The notes: generated from the sequence alone by a model not told the origin. A stretch of 64,000 nucleotides of DNA from Caenispirillum bisanense (GCF_900230255.1 NZ_OCNJ01000009.1:62001-126000); one strand, 5' to 3'. Shown: positions 33,189-42,076, counted from the first letter of the stretch. Program-made: numbers and translations.

Positions 33189-34153
33189 GCCGCCACCTCC
33201 CGCGCCCCGCACAGGCTGCGCAGCTCGGCGTCGGTGAAGCTGTTGATGACGAGCACGGCGGCATGCCACTCCAGCCCCGGCAGCAGGGGGGCGAGGCGGG
33301 CCTCCTCCGGCAGCGGCGGCGGCGTGCGTTCCTCGCACCAGGCGCGCAAGCGGTCGCGCACGTCGTACCCGCCGAGGCGGCCGAGGCCGGCCGGGATGGC
33401 GGCGAAGACCCCGGTGCGGGCGAGCGCCCCGCAGCCCTCCGGCCGCCGCCGCAGGCGCTCCGCCACCGCCGGCAGCCCGAGCAGCCGCACCAGCCGCGCC
33501 GCCCGCCGCAGATAGGCAGCTGGGCCGCGCAACTCGTGCTGCAGGTAGGGCGGGCGCAGTACCTCGGCGCTCTGGATCACGTCGCCCTGCAGGGTCAGGT
33601 CGAGCACGAGGCCGGGCGGGAAGGCCGGCAGGAAGGGGCCGAAGGTGGCGCTGTAGGCGTCGAGCGCGAGGCCGTCGCGCAGGTCGTCGGCGGTCATGGC
33701 CATGGGGCGGCCGTAGGGCGTGCCGCCCATCATGCCTTCGCCGCCCTGGCCGTAGTCGCCCTTGCCGCGCCACGGGTTGGGCGGCTCGTCGGGCAGGATG
33801 TCGGGGTCGCTGTCCATCGCGCGCGCCGCCAGCGCCCGGTGCAGGTCGGCGAGGTCGCCGGCGGGGAAGCCGTGCGGCCCGACGGGGATGCCGGCGAACA
33901 GCGGCTCGCTCGCCCACCATACCGTGGCGCGCGGGTGCGGCATCTGGTCGTGCAGGCGGTAGAGGTCGGCGCGGTCCTCGGGGCGGATCTCGCCGGCCAC
34001 CAGCAGGATGGCGGCGTGGCGCGGGCTCGCCACCAGCTCGACGCGCGGGTCGAGGGCGAGGCGCTCCACCGCCCGCAGGCCGTCGATGCCGGCGACGGCG
34101 AAGACCGGGGCCGGTGCGGCGGCGGCGAGGCGGGCGAGCAGGCTCACTGCCAC
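33185..34153 (-). CDS. NuoB/NuoD-like chimeric protein without Fe-S ligands
   Basis: 322-residue soluble protein in the position where nuoB, C and D stand in ordinary nuo operons. Residues about 40-110 resemble NuoB (VASPRHAAILLVAGE, then LYRLHDQMPHPR), but where NuoB carries the cysteines for cluster N2 this protein reads WWASEPLFAGIPVGPHGFP. A Gly-rich linker (about 124-152) leads to a segment at about 165-200 resembling the NuoD N-terminus (FGPFLPAFPPGLVLDLTLQGDVIQSAEV in outline: FGPFLPAFPPG, LTLQGDV). The rest, to residue 322, is not clearly assignable. Its only cysteines are 241, 273 and 315. It overlaps nuoA by 10 bases and nuoH by 4. The homology reading is by eye. Confidence 0.65.
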   Translation of the reverse strand: MAVSLLARLAAAAPAPVFAVAGIDGLRAVERLALDPRVELVASPRHAAILLVAGEIRPEDRADLYRLHDQMPHPRATVWWASEPLFAGIPVGPHGFPAGDLADLHRALAARAMDSDPDILPDEPPNPWRGKGDYGQGGEGMMGGTPYGRPMAMTADDLRDGLALDAYSATFGPFLPAFPPGLVLDLTLQGDVIQSAEVLRPPYLQHELRGPAAYLRRAARLVRLLGLPAVAERLRRRPEGCGALARTGVFAAIPAGLGRLGGYDVRDRLRAWCEERTPPPLPEEARLAPLLPGLEWHAAVLVINSFTDAELRSLCGAREVAA

Positions 34154-34491
34154 CGGAACACGCCCTCCCGCCAGCCGTAGAGGATGCCGAGCGACAGGAT
34201 GGCGAGGAACATGCCCATCTCCACCATCGCCTTCATGCCTTCGGCCACGAAGACGACGGCCCAGGGGTACATGAACATCATCTCCATCTCGAAGGCGATG
34301 AAGACGAGCGTCATGGCGTACCAGCGGGCGTGATAGCGCTGCCAGGCGTGGGTCTGAGGCACCCCGCCGCCGAGGAAGGGACCCTGCTGCGGCGCGGTGG
34401 TCGGAAAGGCCCTGCGGCCCATGAGAAGAAGCGGCAGCGAGACGGCGAGCGCCGCCCCGCCCGCCGCGAGGATAGCCAGAAGATCGTCCAC
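34144..34491 (-). CDS. nuoA: NuoA-like subunit
   Basis: 115-residue three-helix membrane protein, first gene of the complex I-like operon. The NuoA core is present: RYHARWYAMTLVFIAFEMEMMFMYPWAVVF, in outline RWYAMTLVFIAFEME and MYPWAVVF, and the ending LYGWREGVFRW. Two normally conserved points differ: the PYECG loop cysteine is missing (GPFLGGGVP), and FDxE is FEME. Those residues normally lie at the quinone-site interface, so the change matches the loss seen in NuoH and the B/D-like protein. Confidence 0.9.
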   Translation of the reverse strand: MDDLLAILAAGGAALAVSLPLLLMGRRAFPTTAPQQGPFLGGGVPQTHAWQRYHARWYAMTLVFIAFEMEMMFMYPWAVVFVAEGMKAMVEMGMFLAILSLGILYGWREGVFRWQ

Positions 34492-34597
34492 GCTGCCTCG
34501 CCTGGGGTGCGGGTTGACGTGTGCAAAGGTCTTCTGGCGAACGCAGGAATTGCGGCGGCGGTTCCGGTGACGCCGCAGGAGGAAAGGGCGGTCCCGC

Positions 34598-35911
34598 CTA
34601 CTCCCAATTGCCCTCGGGCGTACCGTCGAAGCGCTTCTTCAGCCCGGCCCAGCAGTCGGCGTAGTCGTCCTGGCGGGTCTCCAGGCCGGCGGCGAAGCGG
34701 GTGACGTGCTGCGGCAGGCGCGTTTCGAACATGAAGGCCATGGTGCCGTCGAGCTTCTGCGGCGTCAGGTCGGCGCGCGACGCCTTCTCGAAGCCCTCGG
34801 TGTCGGGGCCGTGCGGCAGCATCAGGGTGTGCAGGCTCATGCCGCCGGGCACGAAGCCTTCCTGCTTGGCGTCGTAGCGGCCTTCGATGAGGCCCATGAA
34901 CTCCGACATGACGTTGCGGTGGTACCACGGCGGGCGGAAGCTGTTCTCGGCCACCATCCAGCGCGGCGGGAAGATGACGAAGTCGACGTTGGCGGTGCCC
35001 GCTTCCGTGGTCGGCGAGGTGAGCACGGTGAAGATGGACGGGTCCGGGTGGTCGAACAGGATGGCGCCCACCGGCGAGAAGGTGCGCAGGTCGTACTTGT
35101 ACGGACAGTAGTTGCCGTGCCACGCCACCACGTCGAGCGGGCTGTGGCCGATCTCGGCGGCGTAGAACCGGCCGCACCACTTGGCATGGACGGTGTGGGG
35201 CGTCTCGCGGTCCTCGAAGGCGGCGACGGGGGTCTTGAAGTCGCGCGGGTTGGCGAGGCAGTTGGCGCCGATGGGGCCGCGGTCGGGCAGGGTGAGGGGG
35301 GCGCCGTAGTTTTCGCACACGTAGCCCCGCGCCCGGCCGTCGGGCAGGGCGACGCGCATCATCATGCCGCGGGGCACGACGGCGATCTCGTTGGGCTCCA
35401 CCTCCAGCACGCCGAGTTCCGTGTGCAGGTGCAGGCGGCCCTCCTGCGGCACGATCAGCAGCTCGCCGTCGGCATTGAAGAACACGCTGTCGGTCATGGA
35501 GGCGGTGGCGGCATAGACGTGCGCCGCCATGCCGCTCTGCCCGACGGCGTCGCCGGCCGTGGTGATGGTGCGCAGGGCGGCGAGGAAGTCGGTCGGCTCC
35601 GTCGGCCACGGCACCGGGTTCCAGCGCTGCTGGCCGAGCGGCAGGTCGGCGCCCGCGTCGGGGGCGCTGCGCCACAGGGGCCGCTCGACGGCGCGGAAGC
35701 GGCCGACGTGGCGCACCGACGGGCGGATGCGGTAGAGCCAGGAGCGCTGGTTGCGCGCCCGCGGCGCCGTGAAGGCCGAGCCCGACAGCTGCTCGGCATA
35801 GAGCCCGTAGGGGCAGCGCTGCGGCGAGTTCTGGCCCTGCGGCAGGGCGCCGGGCAGGGCCTCGGTCTCGAAGTCGTTGCCGAAGCCGGGCATGGTGGCG
35901 AAGTCGGTCAT
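34598..35911 (-). CDS. hmgA: Homogentisate 1,2-dioxygenase
   Basis: 437-residue Fe(II) dioxygenase that opens homogentisate to maleylacetoacetate. The sequence follows HmgA closely: [18 protein letters not shown] and [16 protein letters not shown] at the N-terminus, [20 protein letters not shown] followed by SEFMGLIEG with iron ligands, and [14 protein letters not shown]. Start MTDFATM at 35911 has GGAGG upstream. It ends a minus-strand operon that begins with a P450 and includes a TRAP transporter, so its homogentisate may come from an imported aromatic acid rather than only from tyrosine. The maleylacetoacetate isomerase and fumarylacetoacetase genes are not in the window. Confidence 0.95.
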   Translation of the reverse strand: MTDFATMPGFGNDFETEALPGALPQGQNSPQRCPYGLYAEQLSGSAFTAPRARNQRSWLYRIRPSVRHVGRFRAVERPLWRSAPDAGADLPLGQQRWNPVPWPTEPTDFLAALRTITTAGDAVGQSGMAAHVYAATASMTDSVFFNADGELLIVPQEGRLHLHTELGVLEVEPNEIAVVPRGMMMRVALPDGRARGYVCENYGAPLTLPDRGPIGANCLANPRDFKTPVAAFEDRETPHTVHAKWCGRFYAAEIGHSPLDVVAWHGNYCPYKYDLRTFSPVGAILFDHPDPSIFTVLTSPTTEAGTANVDFVIFPPRWMVAENSFRPPWYHRNVMSEFMGLIEGRYDAKQEGFVPGGMSLHTLMLPHGPDTEGFEKASRADLTPQKLDGTMAFMFETRLPQHVTRFAAGLETRQDDYADCWAGLKKRFDGTPEGNWE

Positions 35912-35925
35912 GCGGGTCCTCCGGG

Positions 35926-37227
35926 TCAGAACATCTTCGACGGCAGCCACAGCGCCAGGATGGGGAAGCTGGCGAGGATCACCAGGCGCACCACGTCGGC
36001 CAGGATGAAGGGCAGGATGCCCTGCACCACCACGCGCTGCGACAGGCCGGGCTGGGTGGCCTGCACCACGAACAGGTTCATGCCGATGGGCGGCGTGATG
36101 AGGCCGATCTCGGCCACCGTCACGATGAGGATGCCGAACCACACCATGTCGAACCCGAGCGCCGCCGCCACGGGGGCGAGGAAGGGCACCGTCAGCAGGA
36201 TCATGGACATGGCGTCCATGAAGCAGCCGAGCACGATGTAGAACAGCATGATGAGCACGAGCACGGCGGTCGGGCCGAGGCCGCTTTCTTCGATCAGGCG
36301 GATCAACGCGGCCGGCAGGCCCGTGGTCTCCAGGAAGTAGTTGAACAGCGAGGCGCCGATCAGGATGAAGAAGATCATGCCGGTCAGCGCCGCCGTCTCG
36401 CGCACCGACTCCTTCAGCGCCTGGCGCGTCAGTTCGCGCGAGATGACCGCCAGCACGAAGGCGCCGACGGCCCCGACGGCGGCGGCTTCGGTCGGCGAGA
36501 ACCAGCCGAGGTAGATGCCGCCGATGACCAGCGCGAACAGCAGCGCCACCCCCCACACCCGGCCGATGGAGCGCAGCCGCATGGCCCAGGTGGAACGCGC
36601 CACCGGCGGCGCCAGGTGCGGCGCCATGCGCACCCGCACGACGATGGCGAGGCCGTAGAGCACGGCGCCGAGGACGCCGGGGATGATGGCGCCGATGAAC
36701 AGCTGGCCGATGCTGGTCTGCGTCAGGATGCCATAGATCACCAGCAGGATGGACGGCGGGATCAGCACGCCGAGCGTGCCGCCGGCGGCGATGGAGGCCG
36801 ACGACAGGCTGTCTGCGTAGCCGTGGCGCTTCATCTCGGGGATGGCGACGCGGCCCATGGTGGCGACGGTCGCCAGCGACGAGCCGCAGATGGCGCCGAA
36901 CAGGGCGCAGGCACCGACGGCGGTGACGGCGAGCCCGCCGCGCACGTGGCCGAGGAAGCTGTTGACCATGTCGAACAGCGACCGCGACAGGCCGGCGCGG
37001 GCGGCGAAGACGCCCATCATGACGAACAGCGGGACCACCGACAGGGAATAGGGGAAGATCGCCTCGAAGGGCGACGAGCCCAGGATGAAGGCCGCCCCCG
37101 TCCAGCCGTTGAGCAGCCAGAACCCGCCGACGCCCACCACCGCCATGGCGACGGCCACCGGGAAGCCGAGCGCGATGAGGCCGAGCGCCAGCGCGAAGCC
37201 GAGAAAACCGATCATGCCGCCGCTCAT
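35926..37227 (-). CDS. dctM: TRAP transporter large permease (DctM)
   Basis: 433-residue membrane protein of the DctM family, with about twelve helices. Family segments include [63 protein letters not shown] and [13 protein letters not shown]. Together with DctQ and the periplasmic DctP it imports an organic acid with a sodium gradient. The start overlaps the dctQ stop; the frame continues upstream within dctQ. Fourteen bases separate it from hmgA. Confidence 0.93.
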   Translation of the reverse strand: MSGGMIGFLGFALALGLIALGFPVAVAMAVVGVGGFWLLNGWTGAAFILGSSPFEAIFPYSLSVVPLFVMMGVFAARAGLSRSLFDMVNSFLGHVRGGLAVTAVGACALFGAICGSSLATVATMGRVAIPEMKRHGYADSLSSASIAAGGTLGVLIPPSILLVIYGILTQTSIGQLFIGAIIPGVLGAVLYGLAIVVRVRMAPHLAPPVARSTWAMRLRSIGRVWGVALLFALVIGGIYLGWFSPTEAAAVGAVGAFVLAVISRELTRQALKESVRETAALTGMIFFILIGASLFNYFLETTGLPAALIRLIEESGLGPTAVLVLIMLFYIVLGCFMDAMSMILLTVPFLAPVAAALGFDMVWFGILIVTVAEIGLITPPIGMNLFVVQATQPGLSQRVVVQGILPFILADVVRLVILASFPILALWLPSKMF

Positions 37228-37718
37228 GCCGCCGACTCCTGCACGGTCGGCTTGATGCCGTCGATGATGGTCAGCAGCGACGCCACGATCGACAGCGCCA
37301 CCCCCGCCAGCAGCGGCACCCAGTACCACAGGATGGGAATGCCCAGCTGCTGCGAGCGGTCGCCGAACATGAGCTGCATGCCGAAGGCCTCCCACGATTG
37401 CCGCAGCACCAGGGCCAGCAGCACGACGGCGGCGAGGCTCGCGGCGATGCGCAGGGTGCGGCGCACCGGCGGCGGAAAACTGTCCACCACCAGGTCGACG
37501 CCGACGTGGGCGCCGGTGAGGAAGGCGTAGGGGATCACCAGCCAGGCGCCGCCGAGGACGCAGAGCTGCACCAGATCCACCACGCCGGGAACGGGCATGC
37601 TGATCTGGCGACCGACGACGTCGGCGACGGTGAGCAGGGCGGCGGCGGCGTAGGCCAGCACGCCGGCGACGGCGGCGGCGCCCACCAGCGCGCGGAGCGG
37701 GGCGAGGATGCGGGTCAT
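37224..37718 (-). CDS. dctQ: TRAP transporter small permease (DctQ)
   Basis: 164-residue four-helix membrane protein of the DctQ family: [24 protein letters not shown], the G-A-H-V-G-V-D-L segment after FLTG, and the late [19 protein letters not shown]. It forms the membrane part of the importer with DctM, whose start it overlaps. The start ATG 37718 is 77 bases after the dctP stop. Frame continues upstream but without conserved sequence. Confidence 0.9.
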   Translation of the reverse strand: MTRILAPLRALVGAAAVAGVLAYAAAALLTVADVVGRQISMPVPGVVDLVQLCVLGGAWLVIPYAFLTGAHVGVDLVVDSFPPPVRRTLRIAASLAAVVLLALVLRQSWEAFGMQLMFGDRSQQLGIPILWYWVPLLAGVALSIVASLLTIIDGIKPTVQESAA

Positions 37719-37795
37719 GGACCGTCCGGTGCGGCAGGGGAGGGGAGCCGCCGCCGCGCCAGGGCCGGCGGCGGCTCCCCGTCCTCGGGTGCGGG

Positions 37796-38824
37796 TTACT
37801 GCTGGCCCTTTTCGGCCAGCTTGGCGCGCATGGCGTCGTAGATGGCCTGGGCGTCGTCCACCTGCTTGGCGGTCTCGGCGATGTAGGCCTCGGTCACCGG
37901 CTTCAGGGCGTCGCGCCAGCGCTGGCGTTCCTCCGGCGACAGGGCGGTGATGGTGTGTCCGGCGGCTTCCGCTTCCTGGCGGCCGGCGGCGTCCCACTTG
38001 TCCCACCAGTCGCCGAACTTGGCGACCAGGGCGGCGCCGGAGGCCTCGTCGATGCACGTTTTCGCCGTGTCCGACAGGCCCTCGTACTTGCGCTCGTTCA
38101 TGACGAAGAAGAACGGCACGGTATAGGCGCCGGCGTCCAGGTGGTACTTCAGCACCTCGTTGAGGCCGAAGGACTTCACCGGGTCCCACGGGAAGACGGT
38201 GCCGTCGATGACGGTCTTCTGGATGTTCTCGTAGACCTCGCCGGGCGGCAGGCCCTGCGGCGTGGCGCCCAGCGCCGTCAGCATGGCCGAGACGGCGGGG
38301 CTCGGCGTGCGCAGGCGCAGGCCCTTCAGGTCGTCCATGGTCTCCACCTTCTTGTCGGAAGTGTGGATCAGGCCACCGTTGTGGGCGTGCAGGGCGAGCA
38401 CCTTGAGGCCCTTGTACTCGGGCGCGAGGTGGTCGGGATACAGCTCCCACAGGGTCTCGCTGGCCGCACCCGCGTCGTCGGTGAGGAACGGCAGCTCGAT
38501 GAGCGAGGTGCGCGGGAAGCGGCCGCGCGGAATGCCGTGCAGGCCGTGGGCGATGTCGACCACGCCGGCCAGCACCTGCTCCTGCTGCTTGGCGACGTTG
38601 CCCAGCTGGGTGCCGCCGGGGAAGATCTCGAACTGGATCTCGCCGTTGGTGCAGGCGGTGACCTGCTCGGTCCACGGCACGATGAAGTCGGTGTGGATGC
38701 CGTGGACGGGCGGCAGGTAGTGGCTGACCTTCAGGGTCGTCTGCGCGGCGGCGGTGCCGGCCCCGGCCGCCACGGCGGTGAGGGCGGCGCAGGCGACGGC
38801 GGCGATCTTCAACTTGGACGTCAT
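37796..38824 (-). CDS. dctP: TRAP transporter substrate-binding protein (DctP)
   Basis: 342-residue periplasmic solute-binding protein. Signal peptide (AAVACAALTAVAAGAGTAAAQ), followed by TTLKVSHYLPPVHGIHTDFIVPW. The DctP signature region is LKGLRLRTPSPAVSAMLTALGATPQ, with the Arg that binds the substrate carboxylate, and VFPWDPVKSFGLNEVLKYH. The substrate is therefore an acid. Between the P450 gene and the permeases in one operon, so the same acid may be the P450 substrate or precursor (inference). Confidence 0.92.
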   Translation of the reverse strand: MTSKLKIAAVACAALTAVAAGAGTAAAQTTLKVSHYLPPVHGIHTDFIVPWTEQVTACTNGEIQFEIFPGGTQLGNVAKQQEQVLAGVVDIAHGLHGIPRGRFPRTSLIELPFLTDDAGAASETLWELYPDHLAPEYKGLKVLALHAHNGGLIHTSDKKVETMDDLKGLRLRTPSPAVSAMLTALGATPQGLPPGEVYENIQKTVIDGTVFPWDPVKSFGLNEVLKYHLDAGAYTVPFFFVMNERKYEGLSDTAKTCIDEASGAALVAKFGDWWDKWDAAGRQEAEAAGHTITALSPEERQRWRDALKPVTEAYIAETAKQVDDAQAIYDAMRAKLAEKGQQ

Positions 38825-38874
38825 GGAGTTCCTCCCGGGTGTGGACGGATGCCGGCCTTGGCGCCGGTCTTCTG

Positions 38875-41178
38875 TCAAAGGGCGAGCGTCAGGCCGCCGG
38901 CGCGGGCGCGCGAGCAGCAGGTCATCATGCGGCGGTTCTCCGCCCGTTCGGCGGCCGTCAGCACCTTGTCGCGATGGTCGACCTCTCCGTCGATCACCGC
39001 CACCTCGCAACTGCCGCACAGGCCTTCCTCGCAGTCGCTCGGCACGTCGACGCCGACGGCGCGCAGGGCGTGCAGCACCGTCTGGTCGGCGGGCACATGC
39101 ACCGTCAGGCCGCTGTCCGCCAGCTGGACGTCGAAGGCGATCTCGCGGCTCGGGTCCAGGCTCGTGCCGGTGGCGGTGAAGTGCTCCACGTGCAGCACGT
39201 CGGGCCGGTCGGCCGTCAGGGCGGCGAGCGCGTCCAGCAGCCGCTCCGGCCCGCAGGCGTAGACCTGGCCACCCTCGGGCACGGCGGCGATCACCGCCGG
39301 CAGGTCGAGGCGGCGGCCCTCGTCGGCCGGGTAGACGTGCAGGGCGTCGCCGTGGTCGCGGGCGAGGCGGTCGAGGAAGGCCATGGTAGCCCGCCGCCGG
39401 CCCGCGTAGTGCAGCACATAGGGCTTGCCGAGGCGCTTCAGCCGGTCGGCCATGGCGAGGACCGGGGTGATGCCGATGCCGCCGGCGACCAGGGTGTAGT
39501 GGGCGGCGTCCTCGCGCAGCAGGAAGTGGTTCTTCGGCCCGCGCATGCGGATCTCGTCGCCCGGCTTCAGGCGCTCGTGGACGTAGGCGGAGCCGCCGCG
39601 CCCGGTGCGCTCGTGCAGCACCGCGACCTGCAGGCGGGAACAGTCCTCGGCGTCGCCGCACAGCGAATACATGCGCACGTACTCGCCGAGCAGCAGGTCG
39701 ACGTGGGCGCCGGCGCTCCAGCGCGGCAGCGGGCGGCCGCGCGGGTCTTCGAGCGTCAGGCCGACGATGCCCTCGGCCAGCGGCGTCACGGCGGCGACGC
39801 GCACGACGCGGGCGGCGTCCTGCTTGTTGGGGGCGCCGAGGGGGAAGCTGAGGCGCGGCTCGCGGGCGGCGGCGTCGCGGCGCTCGGGGTTCTGCGCCGG
39901 GTCCCAGCGCACCCGCAGGTGATCGGGGCCGCGGAAGGAGGTATTGGGCAGGTAGGTGAAGGTCTGGCCCGGCACCAGCTCCATATGCGGCAGGCGGCGG
40001 GTGAATTCCTCCAGGAAGATGCGCATTTCCATGCGCGCCAGGTTCTTGCCCATGCACTGGTGGGCGCCATAGCCGAAGGTCAGGTGATCGGCGGTATTGG
40101 CGCGATAGACGTCGAGGTCGTCGGGGTTCTCGAAGTGGCGCTCGTCGTGGTTGGCCGAGGCGCTGACGATGAGCAGCTTGGCGCCCTTGGGGATGGCGAC
40201 GCCGCCGACGGTGGTGTCCTTCAGCGCGAGGCGCCGCCACGCCGCGACGGAACCCGCGTGGCGCAGGGCTTCTTCCACCGTGTTGGGGATGAGCGAGGGG
40301 TTGGCGCAGACCTCCTCCCACACCGCCCGGTTCTCCAGCAGCAGGCGCAGCATGTTGGCGGAGGCGTTGGCGGTGGTCTCGTGGGCGGCGACGATGCCGG
40401 CCATCATCATGGAATGGAGGTAGCTGTCGGTGACGACGTCGGGCAGCTCCTTCTGGCGGCGGATGGCGTATTCCATCCAGCCGTGGCCCGACGGGTTCTG
40501 GCGCATCTTGTCGAGCACTTTCCCGGCGTATTGCCAGAACTTGCCCACCGCCTCGGCCACCGCCACCTGCTCGGCCGGCGAGGGGCGGCCCCAGGTGTTG
40601 ACGGTGTGGGCGATGGAGTACTGGCGCAGGGTGTCCATGTCCTCCTCGGGCACGCCGAGGAAGTGGAGCGCGACGGTGAGCGGGATTTCCCACAGCATCT
40701 CGTCGACGAGGTCGGCCTCGCCCTTGTCCACCAGACGGTCCAGGTACTCCTGCGTCAGGCGGCGGACCATGGGCTCGTGGTGGGCCAGTTCGTCCAGCTC
40801 GAACGACTTCATGAGCGCGCGGCGGCGCTCCATGTGCGCCGGCTCGTCCTCGTTCACGAGGGTGCGGTTCATGGCGTAGTCGTACTTGCGCAGCGTCGCT
40901 TCCGCCTCGGGCGAGACGGGGGTGATCTTCTCCAGCGCGATGGCCGGCGAGAAGGTCTCGACGTCGCGGAACACCTGCTTCACGTCGGCGTAGCGCGTCA
41001 CCACCCAATAGCCGAGCCGGGGGCTCCAGAACACCGGCTCGCGGTCGCGCGACCAGCGCAGCGCCTCGGCCGGGTCGACCTGATAGGGACCCTCGAACGG
41101 GTCGAATGCCGCCGCCTCCGCCGACACCGGGCAGCCGGTGGGCGAAGCGGCGCCGGTGAACGGGCAGCCGCTGCTCAT
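38875..41178 (-). CDS. Self-sufficient cytochrome P450 (CYP116B-type) with fused reductase
   Basis: 767-residue fusion: P450 haem domain (about 1-450), FMN/NADH reductase of the phthalate dioxygenase reductase kind (about 460-680) and a C-terminal plant-type [2Fe-2S] ferredoxin (about 690-767). The I-helix AAHETT is at 264-269 and the haem Cys375 is in FGYGAHQCMGKNLAR. FMN-binding RMYSLCG, NADH-binding GGIGITPVLAM and YACGPERL, and cluster Cys in DCEEGLCGSC and TCCSRA follow. Architecture and wording match P450-RhF/CYP116B. Start MSSGCPF is preferred; an ATG 22 codons earlier lies in the regulator's palindrome. First gene of an operon with TRAP genes and hmgA. The natural substrate is not known from sequence. 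Confidence 0.93.
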   Translation of the reverse strand: MSSGCPFTGAASPTGCPVSAEAAAFDPFEGPYQVDPAEALRWSRDREPVFWSPRLGYWVVTRYADVKQVFRDVETFSPAIALEKITPVSPEAEATLRKYDYAMNRTLVNEDEPAHMERRRALMKSFELDELAHHEPMVRRLTQEYLDRLVDKGEADLVDEMLWEIPLTVALHFLGVPEEDMDTLRQYSIAHTVNTWGRPSPAEQVAVAEAVGKFWQYAGKVLDKMRQNPSGHGWMEYAIRRQKELPDVVTDSYLHSMMMAGIVAAHETTANASANMLRLLLENRAVWEEVCANPSLIPNTVEEALRHAGSVAAWRRLALKDTTVGGVAIPKGAKLLIVSASANHDERHFENPDDLDVYRANTADHLTFGYGAHQCMGKNLARMEMRIFLEEFTRRLPHMELVPGQTFTYLPNTSFRGPDHLRVRWDPAQNPERRDAAAREPRLSFPLGAPNKQDAARVVRVAAVTPLAEGIVGLTLEDPRGRPLPRWSAGAHVDLLLGEYVRMYSLCGDAEDCSRLQVAVLHERTGRGGSAYVHERLKPGDEIRMRGPKNHFLLREDAAHYTLVAGGIGITPVLAMADRLKRLGKPYVLHYAGRRRATMAFLDRLARDHGDALHVYPADEGRRLDLPAVIAAVPEGGQVYACGPERLLDALAALTADRPDVLHVEHFTATGTSLDPSREIAFDVQLADSGLTVHVPADQTVLHALRAVGVDVPSDCEEGLCGSCEVAVIDGEVDHRDKVLTAAERAENRRMMTCCSRARAGGLTLAL

Positions 41179-41208
41179 GTGGACGTTTCCCTGAACCGTT
41201 GGTCGGTT

Positions 41209-41241
41209 TTCGCAGAGCGCACATTTTGTGCTTTCAGCGAA
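41209..41241. promoter_or_regulatory. 33-base dyad in P450/IclR divergent promoter
   Basis: Perfectly centred double dyad: inner arms GCACA/TGTGC around TTT (41219-41231) and outer arms TTCGC/GCGAA (41209-41213 and 41237-41241). It sits 30 bases before the P450 start. A regulator dimer or tetramer site is likely, with the divergent IclR gene product as first candidate. Confidence 0.55.
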
Positions 41242-41292
41242 CATACGGGTCGGCTACCGTCGGGGTCAAGACGTTACGGTCGCAGAACAAAT

Positions 41293-41309
41293 CCGCAAAC
41301 GGTTTGTGG
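41293..41309. promoter_or_regulatory. 17-base palindrome before the IclR gene
   Basis: CCGCAAACGGTTTGTGG matches its reverse complement at 14 of 17 positions, centred about 57 bases before the IclR start at 41358. Together with the dyad at 41209 it gives the divergent region two symmetrical sites, one for each gene, which suits autoregulation plus control of the P450 operon. Confidence 0.45.
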
Positions 41310-41357
41310 GATCGGCGGCCAATCAAGCAGGAAAACTAAGGGAATGGCGATCGACCC

Positions 41358-42032
41358 ATGACGCTTCTGCAGACCCTGGACCGCGGCCTCGTGGCCTTGG
41401 AGGTCATCGCCCAGAAGGCCGGCGGCCTCAGCATCGCCGAACTGGCGGCGGCGCTGGAGGTCCACCGCGCCATCGCCTACCGCCTCGTGGCGACGCTGGA
41501 GGCGCACGGGCTGGTGGCGCGGGCGCCGGACGGCACGCTGTTCCTCGGCGGCGGGGTGGTGGCGCTGGCGGCGCGGTTCGAGCCGCACCTGCGCACCGTC
41601 GCCCGGCCGCTGCTGGAGGATCTGGCGCGCGAGACCCAATCCACCGCCTATCTGTCCGTGCCGCAGGGCGAGGATTGCGTCGCCATCATGGTGGCGGAGC
41701 CGGAGGAGGCGCTGCTGCGCGTCGGTTACCGCGTCGGCAGCCGGCACCCGCTGAACCGCGGCGCGGCCGGCATCGCCATCCTGGCCGGCCGGCCGGCGCA
41801 GCCCGACGACCCGGAGGCGGTGGTGCAGGCCCGGCGCGACGGCTACAGCATCACCCGCGGCCAGTTGCAGCGCGGGGCGGTGGGCGTGGCGAGCGGCGTG
41901 CGCACGGCGGGGCGCGACGGCTTCGAGGCCTGCATCGGCGTCGTGGCCCTGGACGACCTCGACGTGACGGTCGCCGTGCCGGCCGTGATGCAGCGGGCGG
42001 AGCGGCTCGCCGGCCTGCTCGGCAGCCGCTGA
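41358..42032 (+). CDS. IclR-family transcriptional regulator (P450 operon)
   Basis: 224-residue IclR regulator, shorter than usual because its effector domain is compact. Winged helix: LDRGLVALEVIAQKAGGLSIAELAAALEVHRAIAYRLVATLEAHGLV; effector part: TQSTAYLSVPQGEDCVAIMV, GSRHPLNRGAAGIAIL, GVRTAGRDGFEACIGVVAL. Divergent from the P450-TRAP-hmgA operon with palindromes in between, so it most likely controls that operon in response to the imported acid or an intermediate. It is only distantly similar to the IclR pair at 10761 and 19468. Confidence 0.9.
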   Translation: MTLLQTLDRGLVALEVIAQKAGGLSIAELAAALEVHRAIAYRLVATLEAHGLVARAPDGTLFLGGGVVALAARFEPHLRTVARPLLEDLARETQSTAYLSVPQGEDCVAIMVAEPEEALLRVGYRVGSRHPLNRGAAGIAILAGRPAQPDDPEAVVQARRDGYSITRGQLQRGAVGVASGVRTAGRDGFEACIGVVALDDLDVTVAVPAVMQRAERLAGLLGSR

Positions 42033-42076
42033 GGCGGCCGGATTCCGCGCTGCCACATGCGACCCGAGATTGCGGT

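Noticed and set aside
37796-41224. A 1142-codon frame that joins DctP to a long upstream extension.
   Set aside because: The extension is an out-of-frame reading of the P450 gene. The DctP signal peptide and ATG at 38824 mark the true start.
38839-41361. An 840-codon open frame on the plus strand antisense to the P450 gene.
   Set aside because: The P450 reading on the opposite strand has complete motifs. This frame is rich in His, Gln and Val in the pattern typical of antisense translation of GC-rich genes.
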